Below, in pieces: positions 17,690 to 25,996 of a DNA stretch of 54,478 nt. Source of the DNA: Planktothrix tepida PCC 9214 (GTDB lineage: Bacteria > Cyanobacteriota > Cyanobacteriia > Cyanobacteriales > Microcoleaceae). The number at the start of each line of letters is the position of its first letter. Position 1 is the stretch's first letter. The position numbers and the translations under genes are program-made. Where the stretch lies: contig NZ_LN889800.1 of NCBI RefSeq assembly GCF_900009145.1, positions 1 to 54,478 on the forward strand, given 5' to 3'. Below the pieces are notes generated by a model. That model did no database searches and was not told the origin of the DNA. It saw only the letters and a list, made by a program, of their open reading frames with translations.

Positions 17690-17749
17690 TAAATTTCGTT
17701 CCCTCGTCTTCTGAGAGAGTCTGAATAAAGTCTGAATAAGTCTGATTGA

Positions 17750-17793
17750 CAATCCCCCGTCAAGCCGGCGCGCTCGACGGGGGATTGTTGTTT
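17750..17793 (+). terminator. Strong terminator after the PEP-CTERM gene
   Basis: CAATCCCCCGTC (17750-17761) pairs perfectly with GACGGGGGATTG (17776-17787), a 12-bp GC-rich stem with a 14-base loop, followed by TTGTTT. Just upstream, AGTCTGAATA-like decamers are repeated three times (about 17719-17747). Confidence 0.8.
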
Positions 17794-17946
17794 CACAGAA
17801 GAATGCAATAAGAGTGCAAGCACGATAGCGTTACGCAATCTTAGAATAAATAGGGAACAGCTTAACTAGGAACAGTAAGCAGTGAAAGGGTTTAAGGACT
17901 AAAAACTGTCCTTAGTGTATAGCGTTAGGCTATAAGTTAGGGTAGT

Positions 17947-17974
17947 AAAAACCCCCTGGATACAGTCAGGGGGT
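17947..17974 (-). terminator. Terminator of the PEP carboxykinase gene
   Basis: On the minus strand, stem ACCCCCTG/CAGGGGGT (17951-17974, loop of 8) is followed by TTTT. It lies 60 bp after the pckA stop. The rest of 17794-18033 holds a small TATAGC/GCTATA palindrome and no gene. Confidence 0.75.
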
Positions 17975-18033
17975 AAAATTAGATCAAAGATTAATTTAGG
18001 CGTGTAGAGTTAAAGCTCTAACTAGGGCTTAAC

Positions 18034-19761
18034 TTAGTTAAGATTCGGTTGAGCTTCCAGAACACTTTCAGGAACCCCTTCAAATTTCTTGAAGTTGTCC
18101 ACAAATAACTGCGCTAATTGTTTGGCTTGTTTTTGATAGGCTTGGGGATTCTTCCAGGTTTGTACCGGATCTAAAATTTCAGAAGGAATTCCTGGGATAT
18201 TTTCGGGTACTAACACTTTGAAAATCGGATGGGGATAGAACTTGGCGTTGTCTAAGGTTCCATTGACTGCCGCCGAGACCATAGCGCGAGTATAGGAGAT
18301 CGGAACCCGTTGTCCGACTCCGTAGGCGCCACCCGACCATCCGGTATTGACTAAATAGACGTTGGTTTCGGGGTGTTCTTCTAATCGTTTCCCTAATAAT
18401 TTGGCATAGACTGACGCAGCCAAGGGTAAGAAGCATTTGCCAAATCCGGCGGAAAAGGTGGCTTCTGGGTCTTTAATTCCCCGTTCTGTTCCGGCGACTT
18501 TACTGGTATAACCGGACATGAAGTGATACATGGCCTGTTCTTTCGTGAGTTTGGCAATGGGAGGTAGCACACCAAAGGCATCTGCTGTTAAGAAAATAAT
18601 TGTTTTTGGATGGCGACCAATCCCTGGAATCACTGCATTAGGAATATACTCGATGGGATAGGCAACGCGGGTATTTTCCGTTAAGCTGCCATCATCATAA
18701 TCAGGAACACGGGTGTCATGGTCTAAAACCACGTTTTCCATTAAAGACCCAAACCGAATCGCATCCCAAATTTGCGGTTCCTGTTCCCGACGCAGTTTAA
18801 TGGTTTTGGCATAACAACCGCCTTCAAAGTTAAACACCCCATGATCTGACCAACCATGTTCATCATCTCCAATTAAATAGCGTTCGGGGTCAGCCGAGAG
18901 GGTGGTTTTTCCGGTTCCCGATAAACCAAAGAATAGGGCGGTGTGTCCGTCTGCATCCATATTGGCGGCACAGTGCATGGGTAGCACATCGGCTTTAGTC
19001 ATAAAGTAGTTCATCAGGGAGAACACGGATTTTTTGATTTCTCCGGCATATTTTGATCCCCCAATGATCACCATTTTTTTCGATAAATTCAGGACGATAA
19101 ACGCTTCACTATTAATGCCATCATCTTCAGGATCGGCGTGTAACCCTGGAACGGCAATTACGGTAAAATCAGTGTGATGGGTTTTGAGTTGTTCGGCGGT
19201 GGGGCGAATAAACAATTGTTGGGCAAATAAACTTTGAGAGGCTCGTTCTGTAATGACTCGTACACCATATTGATAGTGAGGATCAGCACCCACATAGCCA
19301 TCAAAAATGTATAAATCCCGTCCTTGAACATAAGACCGAACCCGACGATACAGACGATCAAAATTGAATTCCGGGATAGGAACATTCATTTTGCTCCAGT
19401 GAATTTCATCCCGGCTTTCGGGTTCATCGACAATGAATTTATCATGGGGTGAACGTCCGGTATATTTTCCGGTTTTGACACATAGAGATCCATTGGCTGC
19501 GAGAATGCCTTCAGCACGAGCTATGGAATGTTCAACTAAGGTAGGAATGGGTAAGTTGCGATAAACATGACCTAGGTTTCTGAGTCCTAATTCTTCTAAT
19601 CCATAATGGGGTAATTCTAATAAATTTGGGTGTTCTGAATATTTTTTAGTCGTATTATTTGTGGGAAAAGCACCTTCCTGCTCGGCTAATCGATTATTAA
19701 TTAAAGTTGAAGAAGACACATCTTGATAGACATTGTGATTAACGGTATTTGTGGTTTCCAT
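18034..19761 (-). CDS. pckA: Phosphoenolpyruvate carboxykinase (ATP)
   Basis: The product has 575 aa and catalyses ATP-dependent conversion of oxaloacetate to PEP and CO2. The kinase P-loop FGLSGTGKTTLSADP, the following LIGDDEHGW metal site, FNFEGGCYAK and the substrate-side KTGKYTGRSPHDKFIV are all present and intact. The chain has ~30 extra N-terminal residues (Asn/Thr-rich) compared with E. coli PckA. GGAG lies about 10 bases before the ATG. It is divergent from icd across a 616-bp region, which places a gluconeogenic/anaplerotic enzyme next to a 2-oxoglutarate producer. Cytosolic. Confidence 0.95.
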   Translation of the reverse strand: METTNTVNHNVYQDVSSSTLINNRLAEQEGAFPTNNTTKKYSEHPNLLELPHYGLEELGLRNLGHVYRNLPIPTLVEHSIARAEGILAANGSLCVKTGKYTGRSPHDKFIVDEPESRDEIHWSKMNVPIPEFNFDRLYRRVRSYVQGRDLYIFDGYVGADPHYQYGVRVITERASQSLFAQQLFIRPTAEQLKTHHTDFTVIAVPGLHADPEDDGINSEAFIVLNLSKKMVIIGGSKYAGEIKKSVFSLMNYFMTKADVLPMHCAANMDADGHTALFFGLSGTGKTTLSADPERYLIGDDEHGWSDHGVFNFEGGCYAKTIKLRREQEPQIWDAIRFGSLMENVVLDHDTRVPDYDDGSLTENTRVAYPIEYIPNAVIPGIGRHPKTIIFLTADAFGVLPPIAKLTKEQAMYHFMSGYTSKVAGTERGIKDPEATFSAGFGKCFLPLAASVYAKLLGKRLEEHPETNVYLVNTGWSGGAYGVGQRVPISYTRAMVSAAVNGTLDNAKFYPHPIFKVLVPENIPGIPSEILDPVQTWKNPQAYQKQAKQLAQLFVDNFKKFEGVPESVLEAQPNLN

Positions 19762-19810
19762 TGTTTCTAGTCTCCAATAAATAAGAGGTTGATAGGAAAT
19801 TTTCTAGGAT

Positions 19811-19837
19811 TGTGGAACAGGCATCCTGCCTGTTAAT
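19811..19837. repeat. AACAGGCA palindromic repeat, copy 1
   Basis: AACAGGCA-TCC-TGCCTGTT, perfect 8-bp arms around 3 bases, preceded by TGTGG. A near-identical 27-bp copy is at 25917-25943, with the loop changed to TCT. Likely a dispersed cyanobacterial hairpin element. Confidence 0.8.
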
Positions 19838-20230
19838 AAAAATGAAGAAGGGTGAAAAATTGAAGAATCACTGAACTTACAAACTCGATTATGACTGAGT
19901 TAGTGATGTTCAAATCATGTGTATCATTTTAGTTTTCAGGTTGCTAGTTTAACCGTTGCTATTCCCGATTTGGGAGCGTTGACTTCTGAATATTCAGTTA
20001 GGACGAGTTTGATATTTGATCTTTAACTTAACCCTTGTTGACAGTTGCCTTGAGTTCGTGAAAAAAATAATTCAGTTCCATGAACTTTCGCTACTCATCA
20101 TCATACACAGTTTTCCCTGGCAGAACATTAACTTTCTTTAAAAGTTTCTTGTATTTTTTTTGCAATTCCTTAAGAAATAATGCAAGATGCAGGTTTTGCA
20201 ATTAAATTTTCTATGAGTATGCAAATGTCA

Positions 20231-20244
20231 GTATTTCCTGATAC
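20231..20244 (+). promoter_or_regulatory. Candidate NtcA box upstream of icd
   Basis: GTA-TTTCCTGA-TAC is an exact GTAN8TAC match 134 bp before the icd start. icd is an established target of the nitrogen regulator NtcA in cyanobacteria, which makes the site credible. No clean -10 element lies at the expected distance. Confidence 0.5.
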
Positions 20245-20377
20245 AAATTAGAAACAAAATACCACTTAATCCTAATCCTACCCCAAAAAACTAAAATTTT
20301 TCAGGTAGTCCTGGGGGTTTATGTAAAAAATCATGACAAAATAAGGTGCATCGTTATCTACATCTCAAGTCAAGAAT

Positions 20378-21802
20378 ATGTACGAAAAGATTACTCCACC
20401 CACCACAGGCGAGAAAGTCACCTTCAAAAACGGCGAACCCATTGTTCCTGATAATCCAATTATTCCCTTCATTCGCGGAGATGGCACCGGAATTGACCTC
20501 TGGCCGGCTACAGAAAAAGTTCTGAATGCGGCTGTTGCTAAAGCCTACGGCGGCAAACGTCAAATTAGCTGGTTTAAAGTCTACGCTGGGGACGAAGCCT
20601 GCGAACTCTACGGTACTTATCAATATTTACCCGAAGACACCACCACCGCCATCAGGGAATATGGAGTGGCAATTAAAGGGCCATTAACCACGCCCATCGG
20701 TGGCGGCATTCGCTCTTTGAATGTGGCCTTACGGCAAATTCATGATCTATATGCCTGTGTTCGTCCCTGTAAATATTACACCGGAACTCCTTCTCCTCAT
20801 AAAACCCCTGAAAAATTAGATGTGATTATCTATCGGGAAAATACCGAGGATATTTATTTAGGAATTGAATGGCGTCAGGGAACGGAAATCGCCGAAAAAT
20901 TAATTAATATTCTCAATACCGAATTAATTCCGGCGACTCCTGAACATGGGAAAAAACAAATTCGCCTCGATTCTGGAATTGGGATTAAACCGATTAGTAA
21001 AACGGGTTCTCAACGGTTAGTTCGTCGTGCCATTTATCAGGCTTTGCGTCTGCCTAAAAATAAACAAATGGTGACGTTGGTGCATAAAGGTAATATTATG
21101 AAATACACCGAAGGGGCTTTCCGAGATTGGGGTTATGAATTAGCAACAACGGAATTCCGCAACGAATGTATTACAGAACGGGAATCTTGGATTTTAGGAA
21201 ATAAAGAGAAAAATCCTGATCTGTCTTTAGAAAACAATGCTCGTCAAATTGAACCCGGTTATGATGCCTTAACACCGGAAAAACAAGCTGAAATTTGTAA
21301 AGAAGTAGAAGGGGTTCTCAATGCTATTTGGGAAACGCATGGTAATGGGAAATGGAAGGAGAAAATTATGGTCAATGACCGTATTGCTGATAGTATTTTC
21401 CAACAAATTCAAACCCGTCCTGATGAATATTCTATTCTGGCTACGATGAATTTAAACGGGGATTATTTATCGGATGCAGCGGCTGCAATGGTCGGAGGTT
21501 TAGGTATGGGGCCAGGGGCAAATATTGGCGATGAATGTGCGATTTTTGAAGCCACTCATGGCACAGCACCTAAACACGCAGGTTTAGATCGAGTTAACCC
21601 GGGTTCTTTGATTTTATCGGGGGTGATGATGTTAGAATATATGGGGTGGCAAGAAGCGGCAGACTTAATTAAAAAAGGGTTAAGTGGTGCGATCGCAAAT
21701 CAAGAAGTCACCTATGATTTAGCCCGATTAATGGAGCCTCCCGTTGAACCGTTGAAATGTTCAGAATTTGCCGATGCAATTATTAAACATTTCGATGATT
21801 AA
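20378..21802 (+). CDS. icd: NADP-dependent isocitrate dehydrogenase
   Basis: The product has 474 aa, the normal cyanobacterial length. It oxidises isocitrate to 2-oxoglutarate, the carbon skeleton for ammonium assimilation. Visible family blocks are [17 protein letters not shown], the substrate-binding [36 protein letters not shown] (positions about 230-250), [17 protein letters not shown] with the metal Asp residues, and [12 protein letters not shown] for NADP. Cytosolic. A candidate NtcA site in the upstream region fits nitrogen control. A 14-bp inverted repeat follows the stop. Confidence 0.96.
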   Translation: MYEKITPPTTGEKVTFKNGEPIVPDNPIIPFIRGDGTGIDLWPATEKVLNAAVAKAYGGKRQISWFKVYAGDEACELYGTYQYLPEDTTTAIREYGVAIKGPLTTPIGGGIRSLNVALRQIHDLYACVRPCKYYTGTPSPHKTPEKLDVIIYRENTEDIYLGIEWRQGTEIAEKLINILNTELIPATPEHGKKQIRLDSGIGIKPISKTGSQRLVRRAIYQALRLPKNKQMVTLVHKGNIMKYTEGAFRDWGYELATTEFRNECITERESWILGNKEKNPDLSLENNARQIEPGYDALTPEKQAEICKEVEGVLNAIWETHGNGKWKEKIMVNDRIADSIFQQIQTRPDEYSILATMNLNGDYLSDAAAAMVGGLGMGPGANIGDECAIFEATHGTAPKHAGLDRVNPGSLILSGVMMLEYMGWQEAADLIKKGLSGAIANQEVTYDLARLMEPPVEPLKCSEFADAIIKHFDD

Positions 21803-21836
21803 TGAAGGATTAAATCCTTAAGATATCCAATATTGA

Positions 21837-21880
21837 TGGGTGTTGTAAAACTTTTACGCACAGTGTTTTTACAACACCCA
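21837..21880. terminator. Long inverted repeat between icd and the convergent cassette
   Basis: TGGGTGTTGTAAAA (21837-21850) and TTTTACAACACCCA (21867-21880) form a perfect 14-bp stem. There is no strong T-run after it on either strand, although Ts lie inside the stem. It probably ends transcription from both sides or is a dispersed palindrome. Confidence 0.5.
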
Positions 21881-21915
21881 TAAATGGGTAAAAAAGTATT
21901 ACTTTATCAAGGAAT

Positions 21916-22500
21916 TTAGATATTAGAAGTAATATATTCTCGGAGGCTAACTCGAAGTTGTTCTACAAGATCACCAACCACAAATTTGATCTCCTTACAG
22001 GATATATTTCCACTTAATAAATCTTCTAATAAAATATGGCATAAATCCATATCATTATTATTGTGTCGTTGCAACTCAGATTCAGCATCTGGGCAAAGCC
22101 CACTTGCAGTAACAATCACACCCGCAAACATTCCTTCACGCCTTAAGTTTTCTACAAAAGCGTTAATTGTATCCCTTTCAAAGCTGTCTCGCTCAATCTT
22201 AATATTAAAACCTGCTTGAGCTTCAACCAACTCAAATTCGCTTTTAGCAATGCTGACCGGGAATTGTGTACCATCAGGTTTCCGTTTCAACTTTTCTGTA
22301 ATCACACGTTGTCTGATGAGAATTGGAATTCTTCCATCTATACCTCCGTCACCAGTACCACGCCGACGAGGTAATCCTGTAGCTTGTGGAGTTGGGTCGC
22401 CTCCTAAAGCACGAACAATTCGGTTTCCAATCTCCCTTTTTTCGGTTGGATTACGAGAAATTAAATTTTCAACTAGCTTTCTTTGTAGTTTTCCCATCAT
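21916..22500 (-). CDS. Mrr-like restriction endonuclease fold protein
   Basis: The product has 194 aa. RGTGDGGIDGRIPI (about 47-60) is the Asp-containing block seen in Mrr-type PD-(D/E)xK nucleases, and VSIAK (82-86) supplies the expected lysine. The usual Gln or Glu two residues before that Lys is Ile84, so activity is uncertain. Residues about 105-145 (FERDTINAFVENLRREG then FAGVIVTASG) fit the later helix-strand of the fold. It is the last gene of a three-gene minus-strand unit; the ATG at 22500 lies inside the end of the preceding gene (32-bp overlap), pointing to translational coupling. Function in restriction or defence is inference. Confidence 0.6.
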   Translation of the reverse strand: MMGKLQRKLVENLISRNPTEKREIGNRIVRALGGDPTPQATGLPRRRGTGDGGIDGRIPILIRQRVITEKLKRKPDGTQFPVSIAKSEFELVEAQAGFNIKIERDSFERDTINAFVENLRREGMFAGVIVTASGLCPDAESELQRHNNNDMDLCHILLEDLLSGNISCKEIKFVVGDLVEQLRVSLREYITSNI

Positions 22501-23338
22501 TATTACCTAGCGGTTTTTTTAATAAATTAATACACAAACGAAATACTGTGTTAATAGCATCTTCTACAGTAGCCAGAGGCCCTAGAGCGTTTTCAGGGTA
22601 GATTTTGGAGTATAAAATTTTCACCATCCATTGAGGAATATCAGTCTGTTGCAAATTGTTTTCAGTCTGACTTTGAGATGATTGAGATACTATGTTTAGT
22701 AGTTGGCTAATAGATGTTTTATCGAAGTGATCAATAATGCTTGGCTCAATATTTATGTAATGCCCTGAAGTCATAGCAAATGCAGTTTCAATTAACTTTA
22801 CTGAGGATTCGGTACATAGATAGCTCCTTAATTGATTTAATAAGTCTTGATCTAATCGTTCAGCATAGAATCTTATAGTTACATGAGTTAAATTCCCTGA
22901 AGATTCTTGAATTTTGTTGTTAAGAGTCTTAGTTACATTTTTGAATATAACATTAATAGCATCTTCTACAGTCACAAAATTTTGATGATTCGTAGAGTAG
23001 ATTTCGGTGCTGCCTACAATTAGCACTATCCATCGAGGAACATCAACTTTTTGTAATTCTTTTTCAGTTTCACTTTGAGATCTCTTAGATATGATCCCTT
23101 CGAGTTTTTGAGCAGGCTTATATTTGATTTGGCTAATAATGGCTTTATCAATATCCATGTAATACCCACAAGCTAAAGCCAATGCAGTTTCAATTAACTT
23201 TTCTGATGCTTTCGTGCATAAATAGATACCTAATTGGTTTAATAAGTCTTGATCTAACTGTTGAGTAGAGAATCGTATAGTTATATTGTCTAAGTGATTT
23301 TGTACATTGTTGCTTAGAGTTTCAGTTAGCTTTGACAT
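22469..23338 (-). CDS. Unrecognised protein of two tandem ~134-residue repeats
   Basis: The product has 289 aa from the chosen start. Residues about 19-141 and 153-275 are two copies of one domain, offset by 134 residues: ITIRFSTQQLDQDLLNQL matches VTIRFYAERLDQDLLNQL, KLIETALALACGYYMDI matches KLIETAFAMTSGHYINI, DVPRWIV matches DIPQWMV, and TVEDAINVIF matches TVEDAINTVF. The DNA repeats are still visibly alike. I recognise no family; no signal peptide, membrane segment or known catalytic motif is visible. ATG at 23338 starts 8 bases after the ParA-like stop. An upstream in-frame ATG at 23398 would overlap ParA by 53 bases. It lies between ParA-like and nuclease genes. Confidence 0.75.
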   Translation of the reverse strand: MSKLTETLSNNVQNHLDNITIRFSTQQLDQDLLNQLGIYLCTKASEKLIETALALACGYYMDIDKAIISQIKYKPAQKLEGIISKRSQSETEKELQKVDVPRWIVLIVGSTEIYSTNHQNFVTVEDAINVIFKNVTKTLNNKIQESSGNLTHVTIRFYAERLDQDLLNQLRSYLCTESSVKLIETAFAMTSGHYINIEPSIIDHFDKTSISQLLNIVSQSSQSQTENNLQQTDIPQWMVKILYSKIYPENALGPLATVEDAINTVFRLCINLLKKPLGNNDGKTTKKAS

Positions 23339-23345
23339 AATTTTT

Positions 23346-23966
23346 TTAAATCCCAAGCTCAGAGAGAACAGAACCCAAAGTTTTTGAGAAAACTTCATCA
23401 GATGTAAAATCGAACGGAGATAAATTTACAAATGGCAACCATTGATTTGACAAAAATTCATCAATAGAAGCAGCCTCAACTTGTTTATATACTTGGTGGT
23501 AAAGTTGTTCATAATTATCATTATGATGACGATTATTTACTACAATTCTTGCCCTTGGAACTAAGTTAGTCAGAAGACCAAAATTTAAAAGGGATGCAGT
23601 TTCCTCTACTATATCTTCTACCCCAACCGAATCATCAGGTACAATTGGAATGATCAATCTCCAACCTCGTTGTGTTACAATAGTAGCAGGAACTTTATAG
23701 TAGTCATCAGTATCAGCAACTAGAAAATCGTAATCTGATGCTCCTGAGAAAGAATCGGGTAAAGTCTCTGTTTCTGGAATATCGATTTTATTGGTACTGT
23801 TATTGAAGTAACTGGTAGATTCCAAAAACCTTGCCATGCGGCCTCTCCCTGCAAGATCTAAAGCCCAAACACGTTTGTTTTGCTGGGCAAGTAGTAGAGC
23901 AATATTCGTTGCTACTGTTGTTTTTCCTACTCCACCCTTAGTTGCATTGACGACTATCTTGATCAC
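23346..23966 (-). CDS. ParA/MinD-like ATPase
   Basis: The product has 206 aa. The deviant Walker A of this family, KGGVGKTT, is at residues 10-17 and a Walker B-like FLVADTDDY lies near residue 85. The usual DxDPQG after the first strand is DLAGRGRM. The length is short for ParA and there is no N-terminal DNA-binding domain. It is the first gene of the three-gene unit. The GTG start at 23966 has AGAGGAA 11 bases upstream. No ParB-like gene or parS-like repeat was seen, so ordinary plasmid partition is not indicated; a role as switch for the neighbouring proteins is inference. Confidence 0.85.
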   Translation of the reverse strand: MIKIVVNATKGGVGKTTVATNIALLLAQQNKRVWALDLAGRGRMARFLESTSYFNNSTNKIDIPETETLPDSFSGASDYDFLVADTDDYYKVPATIVTQRGWRLIIPIVPDDSVGVEDIVEETASLLNFGLLTNLVPRARIVVNNRHHNDNYEQLYHQVYKQVEAASIDEFLSNQWLPFVNLSPFDFTSDEVFSKTLGSVLSELGI

Positions 23967-24059
23967 TGTACTGTATTCCTCTGGTAATGTAATCCATTTC
24001 TGGATTAGGCTAGTAATAAACGTACCTTAAGTTTGTAAACAAGAAATATTATAGCTCAA

Positions 24060-24608
24060 TTAACCAAATAATTGATTAATTTCAAGACTAAATCCTAATA
24101 AAATAATTTGTGTATTAACAATATCGCCAGCTTTAAACGCTAAGGTTTGATTTTCTGTAATAATTAAAACTCGTTTATTTTCAGGAAAAACTAACCAAAC
24201 TTCCTGACAACCGGACTCTAAATATTCACTGGCTTTAGCAAATAAATCCTCCGCCGCATCACTGGGAGACACAATTTCAGCGAGGAGGGGAGGACTTTGG
24301 GGTAAGGTGGGAAACTCCCCAAATTGTGTTAGTAATTCCGGTGTGAGATAGGACACATCAGGACGGCGACCTTGTTTTAAGGTACGACAGGGAAGCTCTG
24401 TATAAGCATCTCCTCCTTGTCCTGATTCAACTGCGTAATTTCCCCAATAACGACCTAACCGACATTGAATCTGGCTATGTTTAATTGTCATTCCGGTTGT
24501 CTCCACCAATTGTCCATCCACCCACTCTTGATGATCGGGAGGATTTGCCATAAAATCTTCTAGGGAAAAGGTTTCTGTTTCTGTGACAGTAGCGATCGCC
24601 ATATTCAT
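24060..24608 (-). CDS. Uma2 family endonuclease (DUF820)
   Basis: The product has 182 aa, normal for the family. Recognisable blocks are EWVDGQLVE near residue 28, the catalytic RRPDVSYL near residue 83, then LLAEIVSPSDAAEDLFAKASEYLESGCQEVWLV with the Glu and Lys of the PD-(D/E)xK core. Uma2 genes are very numerous in cyanobacteria and their role is not established. Alternative start ATG at 24602 (residue 3). It lies upstream of the ParA cassette on the same strand with a 93-bp gap and is probably not part of it. Confidence 0.9.
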   Translation of the reverse strand: MNMAIATVTETETFSLEDFMANPPDHQEWVDGQLVETTGMTIKHSQIQCRLGRYWGNYAVESGQGGDAYTELPCRTLKQGRRPDVSYLTPELLTQFGEFPTLPQSPPLLAEIVSPSDAAEDLFAKASEYLESGCQEVWLVFPENKRVLIITENQTLAFKAGDIVNTQIILLGFSLEINQLFG

Positions 24609-24701
24609 TCATTCGCCTTGGCAGAACTGACAAATATTATTATATCAAATCGGGATATAAATTTATCCTATCTTGATCTAATTCAATCTAAATTAACGGG
24701 A

Positions 24702-25184
24702 TTAATTCTCTTGTGAATAACCCAAATCCGGGAGTAAATCGGGTTGTTGGGAAGCGTTAACTGCCAAGCGATCGCAACATTCATTTTCTTCATCTCCAGC
24801 ATGACCTTTCACCCAGAGAAATTGAACTTGATGCTGTTGAGAAATATTGAGTAATCTTTCCCACAAATCGGGATTTTTAGCAGATTCTTTTGGATTACGT
24901 TTCCAACCATTTTGTTGCCATTTCTTCGCCCATCCTTTGCACATTGCATCCACTAAATAGCGAGAATCCGTATATAAATTAACAGCACAAGGAAACTTTA
25001 AAGCTTCTAATCCGACAATTGCCGCCATTAATTCCATGCGATTATTTGTGGTAAGTTGATAACCCCCCGATAATTCCTTGCGATGGGGGCCATACATTAA
25101 CACGACGCCATATCCTCCTGGCCCTGGATTGCCACTACAGGCTCCATCGGTATAAATTGTAACTTCTTTTAAATTGTCGTTCAT
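24702..25184 (-). CDS. rnhA: Ribonuclease HI
   Basis: The product has 160 aa from the chosen start and degrades RNA in RNA-DNA hybrids. The four catalytic acidic residues are visible: Asp in [17 protein letters not shown], Glu in NNRMELMAA, Asp in YTDSRYLV, and Asp in CCDRLAV. The basic handle region ([13 protein letters not shown]) is present. I chose ATG at 25184, which places the first strand at the usual position. A GTG at 25208 would add eight residues. Head-to-head with the chorismate lyase gene. Confidence 0.93.
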   Translation of the reverse strand: MNDNLKEVTIYTDGACSGNPGPGGYGVVLMYGPHRKELSGGYQLTTNNRMELMAAIVGLEALKFPCAVNLYTDSRYLVDAMCKGWAKKWQQNGWKRNPKESAKNPDLWERLLNISQQHQVQFLWVKGHAGDEENECCDRLAVNASQQPDLLPDLGYSQEN

Positions 25185-25262
25185 AATCTCATCGTTGAAA
25201 CCTGACACCTGACATCCGTTGCGCTATCATAAACAACAGACGTTAAGTTTTGTTGCATACCC

Positions 25263-25874
25263 TTGACTGCCAGTATTAGAAGACTCGAACCCGTTACTCA
25301 ACCAACTGCTTGGCATCGTCTTCGGTGTCGATGGCAGGGGGATGAAGCTATTGTTAAACAAGGACTACCCCACAGTCAACTGTCTCCCCCTTGGCAAATT
25401 TTACTCTTAGGAGATGGTTCTCCGACTCGACATTTACAACTGTTAACCGGGGAACCCACAGAGGTTGATGTGATTGATATGTCAGCCATTGGCATCAGTA
25501 CGGATAATGCCCCAGAGCAGATTTTAGCCGTTCCTGGCCCCCGTGTGCGCCGTCAAGTGTGGTTAAGAACCGCATCAGGACAACGGTTAGCTTACGCAAC
25601 TTCTTGGTGGGAAGCCAGTCATGTTGATGAATATTTACAAAATCGGTCGTTACCCATCTGGGCAAGTTTAGCACGATTACGGACGGAACTGTATCGGGAT
25701 GTGCAGGGAATTTATTATGGCGATAGCAAAGCCTTAGAATTAGCCTTTGGCGAATCAGGGCCATTTTGGGGACGTCATTATTTATTTTGGCATCATGGCA
25801 AACCGTTAACTTTAATTTATGAAGTTTTTTCCCCTTATTTAACTCAATATTTAGGACAGACAGGAAACTGTTAA
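25263..25874 (+). CDS. Chorismate lyase (cyanobacterial DUF98 type)
   Basis: The product has 203 aa. The sequence matches the DUF98/chorismate pyruvate-lyase family of cyanobacteria: LSPPWQILLLGDGSPTRHLQLLTG (about 40-63), PGPRVRRQVWL with active-site arginines, RLAYATSWWEA, then the FWGRHYLFWHHGKPLTLIYEVFSP C-terminal block. The enzyme makes 4-hydroxybenzoate from chorismate, the first step to plastoquinone-9. No ATG exists in the upstream frame; TTG at 25263 is the likely start. The spacing to divergent rnhA is about 80 bp. Confidence 0.88.
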   Translation: MTASIRRLEPVTQPTAWHRLRCRWQGDEAIVKQGLPHSQLSPPWQILLLGDGSPTRHLQLLTGEPTEVDVIDMSAIGISTDNAPEQILAVPGPRVRRQVWLRTASGQRLAYATSWWEASHVDEYLQNRSLPIWASLARLRTELYRDVQGIYYGDSKALELAFGESGPFWGRHYLFWHHGKPLTLIYEVFSPYLTQYLGQTGNC

Positions 25875-25916
25875 TTGTTGGCTATTTACTGTTTACTGTT
25901 GACAGAAGAATAGATC

Positions 25917-25943
25917 TGTGGAACAGGCATCTTGCCTGTTAAT
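25917..25943. repeat. AACAGGCA palindromic repeat, copy 2
   Basis: AACAGGCA-TCT-TGCCTGTT preceded by TGTGG, the same element as at 19811-19837. It lies between two convergent genes and may serve as a terminator. Confidence 0.8.
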
Positions 25944-25996
25944 TTTGGTTTCAAAAGTTAATAATTCCCTCCTCTGGATTTGCTCTCTATCCCCGT

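Larger units (their letters stand above)
19762..20377. other. Divergent regulatory region between pckA and icd
   Basis: 616 bp without a gene. It contains the palindromic repeat at 19811-19837 and a GTAN8TAC match at 20231-20244. The long AT-rich stretch presumably holds promoters for both genes; none could be placed with confidence. Confidence 0.5.

Noticed and set aside
21837-21880. The 14-bp inverted repeat after icd as a classical intrinsic terminator.
   Set aside because: No T-run follows on either strand; kept only as a hairpin of probable terminator function.
23346-23966. Reading the ParA-like gene as part of an integrated plasmid.
   Set aside because: No ParB, replication protein, parS-like repeats or integrase were found around it.
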